From positions 620,001-684,000 of the forward strand of contig JAXMBA010000003.1 in the NCBI GenBank assembly GCA_046350095.1: DNA of 64,000 bases, in the 5' to 3' direction. Every line of letters begins with the position of its first letter. Positions within the stretch are counted from its first letter, which is position 1. Source of the DNA: Urbifossiella sp046350095. GTDB taxonomy: Bacteria > Planctomycetota > Planctomycetia > Gemmatales > Gemmataceae. The position numbers and the translations under genes are program-made. Under the pieces are notes generated by a model, which saw nothing but the letters and a program-made list of their open reading frames with translations, was not told the origin of the DNA and ran no database searches. Positions 25,208 through 32,899 of this stretch are shown one piece after another.

Positions 25208-26629
25208 ATGACGCCCCGCTTCTCCCACCCCGCGCCCAGCCGCCGCGGCGCCCTCCAGGCCGGCGCCGTCGGCCTCCTCGGGCTCGGCACCGCCGAGTTG
25301 CAACTCCTCCGCGCCGCCGGCAGCGGACCGCACCCCGCCCGCGCCGTCATCTACGTCTTCCTCTCCGGCGGGCTCGCCCAGCACGAGAGCTTCGACCCCA
25401 AGCCTGACGCCCCCGACGCCATCCGCGGCGAGTTCGGCACCACCGCCACCCGCACCACTGGCGTGCGCGTCACCGAACACCTGCCGCTCCTCGCAGCGCG
25501 GTCCGACCGGTGGGCGCTCGTCCGCTCGCTCACGCACCGCTCCAACGACCACTCGCTCGGCCACCACATCATGCTGACGGGCCGGTCCGACGCGCCGCCG
25601 GGCTTCAACCCCAGCGCCCCGTCGCCGACCGACCACCCGGCGCTCGCGGCCGTGGCCGGGGCCGTGCTGCCGCCGCGGAACAACCTGCCGCCGGCCGTCG
25701 TGCTGCCCGACAAGATCGTCCACAACACCGGCCGCACCCTCCCCGGCCAGTTCGCCGGCCGCATGGGCCGCCCGCGCGACCCGTGGTTCCTCGAAGCGTC
25801 CGCGTTCGAGCCGAAGGCCTACGGCGCCTACCCCACCCACGAGTTCGACCACCAGCAGCGGCCGTTCGCCGCGAAGCGGCAGCGCTTCACCATCCCCGAC
25901 CTGAGCCTCCCCGCCGGCATCGACGCGGCCCGGTTCGGCGGCCGCCGCAGCCTCCTCGCCGAGATCGACCGCCAGCGCACGACGCTCGACGCCGCCGCGG
26001 CCGGGTTCGACAAGCGGCGGCAGGATGCCGTGTCGCTGCTGACCGACGCCCGGGTGCGGAAGGCGTTCGACCTCGACCACGCCGACCCGCGCGACCTCGA
26101 CCGCTACGGCCGCAACGCCTTCGGCTGGTCGCTGCTGACGGCGGCGCGGCTGGTGGAGGCGGGCGTGAGCCTGGTGCAGGTGAACCTCGGGAACAACGAG
26201 ACGTGGGACACCCACGGCAACGCCTTCCCGCACCTCAAGGACAAGCTCCTGCCGCCGACCGACCGCGCGGTGTCGGCGCTGCTCGACGACCTGGGCGAGC
26301 GCGGGCTGTTAGACGGCACGCTGGTGGTGATGGCGGGCGAGTTCGGGCGGACGCCGCGGGTCAGCACGCTGACGCAGCACTACAAGGGGCCGGGCCGCGA
26401 CCACTGGGGCGCGGTGCAGAGCGTGTTCCTGGCCGGCGGCGGCGTGCGGGGCGGGCGCGTGGTCGGCGCGAGCGACAAGACCGGTGGCTACCCCACCGAC
26501 GCGCCGCAGACGCCGGAGAACTTCGCGGCGACGATCTACGACGCGCTGGGCATCCCGAAGGTAGCGCACTGGCCGGACGCGGAGGGCCGGCCGAACTTCG
26601 TCTACCACGCCGACCCGATGCCGGTGTGA
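25208..26629 (+). CDS. DUF1501 family protein, Tat-exported
   Basis: This encodes 473 residues. The ATG at 25208 places SRRGALQAGAVGLLGLG, a degenerate twin-arginine signal, at the N-terminus; the open frame continues upstream but without protein-like sequence. Typical motifs follow: IYVFLSGGLAQHESFD, RSLTHRSNDHSLGHHIMLTGR, VNLGNNETWDTHGN, EFGRTPRVSTL and GPGRDHWGAV. It carries an insertion around residues 150-260 that is longer than in the DUF1501 at 1224-2561. There is no DUF1549/DUF1553 partner in the neighbourhood. The closest gene is a convergent Uma2 gene, whose stop lies eight bases away. Confidence 0.93.
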   Translation: MTPRFSHPAPSRRGALQAGAVGLLGLGTAELQLLRAAGSGPHPARAVIYVFLSGGLAQHESFDPKPDAPDAIRGEFGTTATRTTGVRVTEHLPLLAARSDRWALVRSLTHRSNDHSLGHHIMLTGRSDAPPGFNPSAPSPTDHPALAAVAGAVLPPRNNLPPAVVLPDKIVHNTGRTLPGQFAGRMGRPRDPWFLEASAFEPKAYGAYPTHEFDHQQRPFAAKRQRFTIPDLSLPAGIDAARFGGRRSLLAEIDRQRTTLDAAAAGFDKRRQDAVSLLTDARVRKAFDLDHADPRDLDRYGRNAFGWSLLTAARLVEAGVSLVQVNLGNNETWDTHGNAFPHLKDKLLPPTDRAVSALLDDLGERGLLDGTLVVMAGEFGRTPRVSTLTQHYKGPGRDHWGAVQSVFLAGGGVRGGRVVGASDKTGGYPTDAPQTPENFAATIYDALGIPKVAHWPDAEGRPNFVYHADPMPV

Positions 26630-26636
26630 AGTCAGC

Positions 26637-27239
26637 TCAGGGGAGCAGGTCGGCGACGGCGACGGTCGCGTTCGGGGCGACGAGCGGATTGATGGTGTCG
26701 GCCGGGCCGAGAGTCAGGCACGTCTTGTAGCTCGTCGCCCCGAGCGTCGCGGGGAGCGGGCGCGGATCGCGGAACACCAGTACCCGGCCGTTCACCACGT
26801 CCACCACCCAGTAGTCGGCCACGCCGGCGGTCGCGTACCGCTCGGCCTTGTCGCGGGTGTCTGTGAGGAGCGACGAGTCGGCCACCTCGACGACGAGCGC
26901 GGCCGCGGTCGGGTGTTTGCCGAGGTAGTCGCGTGGCCCGCCCGGCACGACGGCCAGGTCCGGCTCGGGGTCGGTGAACTCGTCGGTGTGGAACGGGCTC
27001 TGAACGCGCACCCAGAACCCGACCGGGAAGGCCCGCTGCAGGGCGACCTGGGCGAGGCCGAGGGCGACGGCGTGCGGCGTGTCCATCGGCCCTTGCTCCA
27101 GGATGACGCCGTCGATCAGGAACGCCCGCCGCCCCTCGAACCAGCCCATGTCGCCCATGTGGTTGAACTGCGCCGCCGTGATCCGCAGCGGCCGCGGGGC
27201 CGGGGGCGGCGTCGGGGCCGGCAGGGTGAGTGCGGACAT
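26637..27239 (-). CDS. Uma2-family (DUF820) putative endonuclease
   Basis: This encodes 200 residues. The ATG at 27239 follows GGGAGGAGAA. The PD-(D/E)xK-like core is visible: EGRRAFLIDGVI, DPEPDLAVVPG (acidic pair), ALVVEVADSSLLTDTRDKAERYATAGVADYWVVDV with the Glu, Asp and Lys of the family. Uma2 proteins are abundant in cyanobacteria and planctomycetes and are predicted nucleases, but no activity is firmly established. It is alone, convergent with the DUF1501 gene and 28 bases past the gene for the CRR-motif family protein, so it may be co-transcribed with it. Confidence 0.88.
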   Translation of the reverse strand: MSALTLPAPTPPPAPRPLRITAAQFNHMGDMGWFEGRRAFLIDGVILEQGPMDTPHAVALGLAQVALQRAFPVGFWVRVQSPFHTDEFTDPEPDLAVVPGGPRDYLGKHPTAAALVVEVADSSLLTDTRDKAERYATAGVADYWVVDVVNGRVLVFRDPRPLPATLGATSYKTCLTLGPADTINPLVAPNATVAVADLLP

Positions 27240-27267
27240 GCGGGGTTCTCCTCCCGGTAGCGTAGCC

Positions 27268-27975
27268 TCACGCCTTCCCGAGCACCAGATCGACCACCCA
27301 GCAGCCGCGGACATGCGGACCCGGGCCGCGGCAGTGCGCGAGGATGTCGGCGCTCGCGCAGCCGGCGTCTTCGAGCGCGTCGGCGAGGACGGGCATCGGG
27401 CCGAAGTCGCGCGACTCGTACATCCCGCGCGCCAGGCCCACGACCGCCTCCGTCCGCCAGCTCGGCTCGAAGGTGACGGGCTCGTAGGGGTTCCCGAAGA
27501 TGCAGCGGAGCCAGTCGCACTGCTCCGGGTCGTGGTCGCCGGCGGCCCAGAGCCGGTTCGTCATGCTGTCCCGGGCGACGTTCATCACGTCCCGGACATC
27601 CGTGTCCGTCGCGTAGATCGGACAGCGCGCGTAGGTCAATGGGGTCAACGGGCGTTCCGTCTCCCCCGGTTCGTAGGGATCGCGGTACGGCATCGCCTGG
27701 ATTTCGTCCCGAAACGCCCGATCCACCCACTCCCGGGCCGGCTTCCGCTTCGCCTGCACCACCTTCCACGGGACGCGATTCTCGACGTAGTCTTCGAGCG
27801 CGACCACCAGTTCGCGCTGGGCGTCGGTCGGGTAGTAGTCCCACACTCGCCGGCAGCAGGCGACGGCAAACAGCCGGATCTTCCTGAGGTCGCGCTTCTT
27901 CAGGTTCCGAACCAGCGACAGCATGCGGTCGGTGTGCTGCCCCTCGCGCCACAGCTTCTTGTACATCTCGGACAC
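27268..27975 (-). CDS. Planctomycete-expanded protein family of unknown function
   Basis: About 235 residues. The GTG at 27975 has GGAG seven bases upstream; GTG at 27990 and ATG at 27966 are alternatives. Landmarks are LRKIRLFAVACCRRVWDYYP near the N-terminus, LRCIFGNPYEPVTFEPSW in the centre, and a C-terminal block PVLADALEDAGCASADILAHCRG ending GCWVVDLVLGK. These blocks recur in a family with many paralogues in Gemmata-type genomes, often next to TIGR02996-type proteins. No known catalytic motif is present and no function can be stated. There is no signal peptide, so it is cytoplasmic. Confidence 0.75.
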   Translation of the reverse strand: MSEMYKKLWREGQHTDRMLSLVRNLKKRDLRKIRLFAVACCRRVWDYYPTDAQRELVVALEDYVENRVPWKVVQAKRKPAREWVDRAFRDEIQAMPYRDPYEPGETERPLTPLTYARCPIYATDTDVRDVMNVARDSMTNRLWAAGDHDPEQCDWLRCIFGNPYEPVTFEPSWRTEAVVGLARGMYESRDFGPMPVLADALEDAGCASADILAHCRGPGPHVRGCWVVDLVLGKA

Positions 27976-27990
27976 GGGCGAACTCCGCAC

Positions 27991-28031
27991 AAAGAAACAA
28001 CCCCCGCCCGCGGCGGGCCGCGAACGGGGGT
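27991..28031 (-). terminator. Intrinsic terminator after rho
   Basis: CGGGGGT (28025-28031) pairs with ACCCCCG (28000-28006) and GC-rich inner arms lie between. On the minus strand TTGTTTCTTT follows directly. It sits 27 bases past the rho stop codon. This is a textbook factor-independent terminator. Confidence 0.8.
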
Positions 28032-28057
28032 GCGTGTGGGTCGAACTCGGCGGCCGG

Positions 28058-29557
28058 TCAGCCGAGGTTCATCGACAGCAGGAACTCGGCGTTGCTCTTG
28101 CTCTTCTTCGCCCGGTTCACGATCAGCTCCATCGCCTCCACCGGGTGCATGTCGGCCAGCACCCGCCGCAGGATGCGGACCCGGTCGTGCTCCTCGGGGT
28201 GCATCAGCAGCTCTTCCTTCCGCGTGCCGCTGCGGTTCACGTCGATCGCCGGGTACACCCGCTTCTCCACCAGCCGGCGGTCCAGGTGGAGCTCGCTGTT
28301 GCCCGTCCCCTTGAACTCCTCGAAGATCACCTCGTCCATCCGGCTGCCGGTGTCGATCAGCGCCGTCGCCAGGATCGTCAGGCTGCCGCCCTCCTCGACG
28401 TTGCGGGCCGCGCCGAAGAAGCGCTTCGGCTTCTGCATGGCGTTCGAATCGAGGCCGCCCGACAGGAGCTTGCCGCCGCCCGGGGCCTCGGTGTTGTGCG
28501 CCCGCGCCAGCCGGGTGATGCTGTCCAGCAGGATGATCACGTCGCGCTTCAGCTCGACCATCCGCTTGGCCTTTTCGAGCACGATCTCGCTGACGTGGAT
28601 GTGCTCCTCCGGCGGCTCGTCGAACGTGCTCGCCACCACCTCGGCGTTGGTGCCCTGCACCAGCCGCTGCATTTCCGTCACCTCCTCGGGCCGCTCGTCC
28701 ACGAGCAGCACGAAGACGTAGGCCTCGGGGTGGTTCTTCATGATGGCGTTGGCCATCTTGGAGAGGAGCACCGTCTTGCCGGTCCGCGGCGGGGCGACGA
28801 TGAGCCCGCGCTGGCCCTTGCCGATCGGGGTGATGAGGTCCACGATCCGCATGCTCAGCTCGTCCGGCGGGCCTTCCAGGTGGAGGCGGGCGTTCGGGTG
28901 GAGCGGCGTCAGGTCCTCGAAGTTGGTGACCGACGTAGCCTCGTCCGACGGCCGGCCGTTCACCACCTCGATCTGCATGATGGCGAAGTTGTCCTGGTTC
29001 TCGATCGGCAGCCGGATCGGCCCCTCGACCACCAGGCCGGTGCGGAGGCTCATGCGCCGAATCTGCGACGGCGAGACGTAGATGTCTTCCGGGCTCGCCA
29101 GGTAGTTGTGGGCCTGGCTGCGGAGGAAGCCGTAGCCGTCGGGGAGCACTTCGAGCGTGCCGGAGCCGATGACCTTGTCGCCGCGCTCGATCTGCTTGCG
29201 GACGATGCCGAGGATGAGCTGCCCGCGGCTCATGCCGTTGTGCTCGTGGATGCCCTCCTTCTCCGCGAGCTTGAACAGCTGCGGCATGGGCATCCGGTAC
29301 AGGTCTTCGAGGCGGGAGCCGACGCCGGGGCGGGGCGGGGCGACGGGCCGCTCCGGGGGCGCCGGCCGCTCGGCCGGGGCCGCCCGCTCGACCGGGGCCG
29401 GGGGCGTGAAGGACGGGGGGGCCGCGGCGGCGGATGTGGGGGCGGCCGCGGGGGCCGCCTCGCCGGGCTTCCGGGCGACGGGCCGCCGGGCGGCGGCCGC
29501 ACGCAGGGAGGAGGGCCGCGGGAGCGGCGCCCCATCGACGCCCTTGGCGTCGGGCAT
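28058..29557 (-). CDS. rho: Transcription termination factor Rho
   Basis: ATP-dependent RNA helicase that ends transcription. The 499-residue protein has an Ala/Pro-rich disordered extension (about residues 1-80) ahead of the Rho N domain (LEDLYRMPMPQLFKLAEKEG). The cold-shock RNA-binding domain follows at about 125-205 (SGTLEVLPDGYGFLRS). The ATPase domain has Walker A APPRTGKT (about 255-262), VDERPEEVTEM and Walker B VIILLDSITR (about 340-349). The C-terminus ends RAKKSKSNAEFLLSMNLG. The extension is longer than in Escherichia coli, as in many high-GC bacteria. It is followed by its own intrinsic terminator. Confidence 0.97.
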   Translation of the reverse strand: MPDAKGVDGAPLPRPSSLRAAAARRPVARKPGEAAPAAAPTSAAAAPPSFTPPAPVERAAPAERPAPPERPVAPPRPGVGSRLEDLYRMPMPQLFKLAEKEGIHEHNGMSRGQLILGIVRKQIERGDKVIGSGTLEVLPDGYGFLRSQAHNYLASPEDIYVSPSQIRRMSLRTGLVVEGPIRLPIENQDNFAIMQIEVVNGRPSDEATSVTNFEDLTPLHPNARLHLEGPPDELSMRIVDLITPIGKGQRGLIVAPPRTGKTVLLSKMANAIMKNHPEAYVFVLLVDERPEEVTEMQRLVQGTNAEVVASTFDEPPEEHIHVSEIVLEKAKRMVELKRDVIILLDSITRLARAHNTEAPGGGKLLSGGLDSNAMQKPKRFFGAARNVEEGGSLTILATALIDTGSRMDEVIFEEFKGTGNSELHLDRRLVEKRVYPAIDVNRSGTRKEELLMHPEEHDRVRILRRVLADMHPVEAMELIVNRAKKSKSNAEFLLSMNLG

Positions 29558-30047
29558 AACGAATCCTCGGAACGGGGTCTGGACGGGACGCGGGGCGACG
29601 GCGCCGCCGGTCGGTCTAGGGGACTGCGGGGCGGGATCACCGCCCCGGATGGGTACGCGGGGGAAACCGTTTCCGCCCGCGGTCTGGCTCGGTCTGGGTC
29701 CGCAGGACTCCGCTCAAGTGGGTCTGACGACTCGGCTCGACAAATCTCACTCGGGGGGGAGTCGGGAGGCGCCGCGGGCTGCGTTCAGCGGGCGGCGCGA
29801 GAAAGTGCGGGTGCCAACCTACCCAGAGTGTACGCCGGTCTCCCCGGCGGGTCAACGAGATTCTACCCGCGGCGGGGGCATTTTCCACCCCGGTTTGGGA
29901 CCGTGGGACTCAGGGACCGAGGGACACGGCCACGACCGGGGCGGGGTCGCTTCCGGTCCCCGCGTCCCTCCGTCCCACGGTCCTGCGCCGCTTGCGGCTG
30001 GGGCGGTGCGCTGGTAGCCTCTGCCCATCCGAAGCCCGAGGCACGCC
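29558..30047. other. Intergenic region upstream of rho, 490 bases
   Basis: This divergent region lies between rho and the SWIM-protein gene. It is long enough for a regulated rho leader. It contains the nested inverted repeat at 29898-29983 and a GCCGCTTGCGGC palindrome near 29986. No gene was found in it. Confidence 0.5.
29898..29983. repeat. Nested inverted repeat, 86 bases
   Basis: GGACCGTGGGAC (29898-29909) is the exact inverted repeat of 29972-29983. A second pair, GAGGGAC (29919-29925) and GTCCCTC (29964-29970), lies inside. The whole could fold as one long arm. It resembles in size the palindromes at 8557 and 47564 but not in sequence. Confidence 0.65.
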
Positions 30048-30602
30048 ATGCCGGACCTGCGAGACGGCGAGTCGCTCGACGTGCCCGGGTCCAACGGAGC
30101 CGTCTACACCATCAAGAACGTCGGCGGCGTCTACTCCTGCAACTGCATGGCGTGGCGCACGCAGTCGGCGCCGGCGGACCGGCGCACGTGCAAGCACATC
30201 CGCCGCCTCCGCGGCGACGCCGCCGAGGACGCCCGCGTCGGCCCCCGTGCCGCGCCGAAGCCGAGCGCCAGGGGCGGCAAGCCCACCCCCGCCCCGCCGC
30301 CGGTCACGCTCCCGAACCCCGCCGTGGCGCACACGCTGCCGGCACCGGTCGAGGCCGACGCCGTCGTCACCGCCTACCAGTTCGCCGGCGGCAGGCTGAT
30401 CGGCCTTCTGTGCCGCCTCGGCGACGGGCAGGCGGTCGGCGTTTCCTCGGGGCTCGCCGAGCACCCCCCGGCGGTCGGTTCGATCGTCGGGCTGCGGTTC
30501 CAGAAGTTGTCGGCGACGGGCGTGCCGGTGGCCGCGGGCTTCGCCGGCGCGCGGGCCGACGACGCCCCGACGTTAGCAATTCCGGCGCGGCTGCTGCCGT
30601 GA
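30048..30602 (+). CDS. SWIM zinc-finger protein with DNA-ligase OB-like C-terminal domain
   Basis: This encodes 184 residues. The N-terminal part has YSCNCMAWRTQ...RTCKHIRRLRG, a CxCx(n)CxH pattern of the SWIM zinc finger (about residues 30-58). A Pro/Ala-rich linker follows (60-100). The C-terminal domain (about 120-178), with GRLIGLLCRLGDGQ and VGSIVGLRFQKLSATGVPVAAGF, closely recalls the OB-fold domain at the end of ATP-dependent DNA ligases (GS-x-RFQ-x-L-x-x-GVP pattern). The nucleotidyltransferase domain with its KxDG lysine is missing. Binding to nucleic acid is likely; catalysis is not. It could be an accessory subunit or a regulator. Confidence 0.8.
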   Translation: MPDLRDGESLDVPGSNGAVYTIKNVGGVYSCNCMAWRTQSAPADRRTCKHIRRLRGDAAEDARVGPRAAPKPSARGGKPTPAPPPVTLPNPAVAHTLPAPVEADAVVTAYQFAGGRLIGLLCRLGDGQAVGVSSGLAEHPPAVGSIVGLRFQKLSATGVPVAAGFAGARADDAPTLAIPARLLP

Positions 30603-30905
30603 CTGCCGACGCGACCGGCGGACCGTACAGGCGTGTGGGAAGTTGCGAGACGTGGGTGGTTTGGAAACGACACTCTGCAAACGAGTGGCGGGCGGGCTGC
30701 ACCTTCGGGCGGCGGACCGGTGGCGGCCGGGTGCGTGTCACACCGAAATTGCCGGCCGGTCCGCCTGTAGCGGTCGCTCCGGCCCGGCCGGGTGGAACCG
30801 GCCGCTCGGGTGGGGCGGGGTGTCACGAGCAGACCGGCGGGGGGCGATAAGACGGGTGCGCAGGATGCGCGGCCGTGTGGTCCGCCCCTCTCCCGGAGGC
30901 TTGCC
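30603..30905. other. Intergenic region, 303 bases
   Basis: This is the gap ahead of the BBP7-type gene. It should contain that gene's promoter; a ribosome site GGAGG is visible at 30895-30899. No open frame or palindrome of note was seen. Confidence 0.4.
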
Positions 30906-32303
30906 ATGTCCATCCGTTCGGCGGCCGCGGCCGCCCTGTGTGCGGCGCTGCCGGCGGCGGCGCTCGCCCAACCCAGTCCGGTTCAGTCGGCCCGCGCCGG
31001 GTCGCCGCACCCGCCGCCCGTCCTCACCGTCGAGCGGGCGCCCGCCCCCGGCGTGACCCCGGCGTCGGCCGTGGTCCGCGCCGAGCAGCCGCAGGCGCCA
31101 CGCATCCTGCCGGGGCTCCCGCCGCCCGACGCGCAACCGGCGCCGGCCCCGCAGCCGATGCCGGCCCCGATGCCGGCCCCGAAGGTGGTGCCCGCCGCGG
31201 CCCCGGTGGAGGTGCCGCCCAAGCCGGCGCCGGTCGTGGTCGAGACGCCGCCGCTCCCCCCGATCACGGTGCGGGTGCAGGACCGTCCCGCGGCGTGCGG
31301 GCCGGACGAGTGCGCCTGGGGCCAGTTCGAGTGGCTGTACTGGGCCGGCTCCGGGCAGGCCACGCCGCCGCTCATCACCGTGTCGCCGCCGGACACGCCC
31401 CGGGCCGCCGCCGGCGTCCTCGGCCAGCCGACCACCATCACGCAGTTCGGCGGCAACCGCCGCAACAACGACTTCCGCGACGGCTTCCGCTTCACCGGCG
31501 GGTGGTGGAGCAACCCCGACCGCACCCGCGGCGTCGAGGCCGACTTCTTCTTCCTGTCGCGCAGCCGCGAGGCCGCCGCCGCGTCGTCCGACGGGTCCGT
31601 CGTGTTGGCCCGCCCGTACGTCAGCGCCGGCGTCCCGGCCGCGGAGCTGGTGTCGTTCCCCGGCGAGGTCGCCGGCTCGGTGACGGCCGAGGCCACGAAC
31701 CGCGTCATCGGCGGCGGCATCAGCCGACTGCACAACTTGTGCTGCGACCCGTGCGGCCGGGTGGACCTGCTGCTCGGCTTCCGCTACCTGCACGTCGGCG
31801 ACACGGTGAGCGTGACCGAAACCGAGACCGCCACCGGCGAGGGCGCCGGCCTGCCGGCGGGGACCGCGTACTCGGTCAACGACCGGTTCGCCACGTCGAA
31901 CGACTTCTACGGCGGCGTGATCGGCCTGACCGGCGAGCGGCGGAAGGGGGCGTTCTTCTACGGCGGCCGGGCGTCGGTGGCGCTCGGCGGCGTGGTGCAG
32001 TCCACGACCATCGACGGCAGCACGGTGATCGGCGGCGTGGCTCAGGCGGGCGGCCTGCTGGCGCGGCCGTCGACCATCGGCACGTACCGCTCGACGGCGT
32101 TCGCGGTGGTGCCCGAGTTCGGCGTGCGGGTCGGCTTCCAGGTGACGGACGCGGCGCGGGTGTACGGCGCGTACAACTTCATCTACCTGAGCAGCGTGGC
32201 CCGGGCCGGCGAGCAGATCGACCCGGCCGCGTCCGCCTTCCCGGACCGCACGACCGACTTCTGGCTGCAAGGCGTCAGCATGGGGCTGGAACTGCGGTAC
32301 TAA
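30906..32303 (+). CDS. BBP7-type outer-membrane beta-barrel protein
   Basis: This encodes 465 residues. The ATG follows GGAGG (30895-30899) and opens a signal peptide ending near AALAQP. A Pro/Ala-rich linker with PAPQPMPAPMPAP repeats covers about residues 25-115. The barrel part starts CAWGQFEWLYWA and includes FRFTGGWWSNPDRTRGVEADFFFLSR and VDLLLGFRYLHVGD. It ends VSMGLELRY, an outer-membrane protein terminus with aromatic final residue. This is the BBP7 family, common in planctomycetes. The proline-rich linker could span the periplasm or peptidoglycan. Transport or adhesion role unknown. Confidence 0.9.
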   Translation: MSIRSAAAAALCAALPAAALAQPSPVQSARAGSPHPPPVLTVERAPAPGVTPASAVVRAEQPQAPRILPGLPPPDAQPAPAPQPMPAPMPAPKVVPAAAPVEVPPKPAPVVVETPPLPPITVRVQDRPAACGPDECAWGQFEWLYWAGSGQATPPLITVSPPDTPRAAAGVLGQPTTITQFGGNRRNNDFRDGFRFTGGWWSNPDRTRGVEADFFFLSRSREAAAASSDGSVVLARPYVSAGVPAAELVSFPGEVAGSVTAEATNRVIGGGISRLHNLCCDPCGRVDLLLGFRYLHVGDTVSVTETETATGEGAGLPAGTAYSVNDRFATSNDFYGGVIGLTGERRKGAFFYGGRASVALGGVVQSTTIDGSTVIGGVAQAGGLLARPSTIGTYRSTAFAVVPEFGVRVGFQVTDAARVYGAYNFIYLSSVARAGEQIDPAASAFPDRTTDFWLQGVSMGLELRY

Positions 32304-32313
32304 CTGGTTCGCT

Positions 32314-32349
32314 GCTCGCGGCGGTGCACCGCGGTGCGACGCCGCGAGC
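32314..32349. terminator. Bidirectional hairpin between BBP7 and HigA-like genes
   Basis: GCTCGCGGCG (32314-32323) pairs with CGCCGCGAGC (32340-32349), with an inner GCACC/GGTGC stem. It is located between the converging stops of the two genes. The arm resembles the palindrome at 6290. Confidence 0.55.
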
Positions 32350-32360
32350 GGTAGAGCGGT

Positions 32361-32798
32361 TCACCCCGGGAACGCGAATACCCCGGGGCTCACCTTGAAG
32401 TAGTGGGCGAGCTTGCCGATCTGGCCGCGGTTCAACTTCCGCTTTCCCGACAACAACTCCGAGACCGTCGAGACGGCCAGCCCCGCCCCGGAGGCGACCT
32501 GGGCCTGCGTCGCGCCCTTCGCTTCGATCAGGGCGCGGAGCAGGTCTGCATCGCCGACCGGCATCATGGGGACGGTCGCGTCCTCGTAGGCTTCCACGAG
32601 GTCGGTGAGCACGTCGAGGTAGTCCTGCTCCGGCGCCGCCAGCTCGTCGAGGTCGGTGAGCTCGTCGAGCACCGCGACGGCGGCGTCGAGGTCGGCGTCG
32701 GTGCGGAGCGGGCGGAGGGGGAACCGGCGGACCAGCTCGAGGTACCGGTCCTCGTGCCGGCCGTACACCGCCCGCGTCGAGGTCGTGTCGCGCGGCAT
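32361..32798 (-). CDS. HigA-like HTH antitoxin, orphan
   Basis: This encodes 145 residues. The ATG at 32798 is preceded by GGAGG; an upstream in-frame stretch lacks a site. The C-terminal half is an HTH_XRE domain (GATQAQVASGAGLAVSTVSELLSGKRKLNRGQIGKLAHYF). The N-terminal half (YLELVRRFPLRPLRTDADLDAAV through DYLDVLTDLVEAYED) is the extension typical of COG5499 HigA antitoxins. Such proteins repress their own operon and bind a HigB mRNA interferase. No HigB-like frame is found on either side, since the bases upstream belong to the truD start region. It may be a solitary regulator. Confidence 0.85.
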   Translation of the reverse strand: MPRDTTSTRAVYGRHEDRYLELVRRFPLRPLRTDADLDAAVAVLDELTDLDELAAPEQDYLDVLTDLVEAYEDATVPMMPVGDADLLRALIEAKGATQAQVASGAGLAVSTVSELLSGKRKLNRGQIGKLAHYFKVSPGVFAFPG

Positions 32799-32899
32799 GG
32801 CTGTCCTCCACTCGCCTGAGCCCCGGGCCAGCCGTCGCCTCATTGGGGACGGCTCGCCACCCCTTCTACAATACCCGCTCCGCCCGCCCGGAGCCCGCG

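Noticed and set aside
29558..30047. tRNA or small RNA gene in the rho upstream region
   Set aside because: No cloverleaf with the T-loop TTCGA pattern and acceptor stem was found; the palindromes explain the visible structure.
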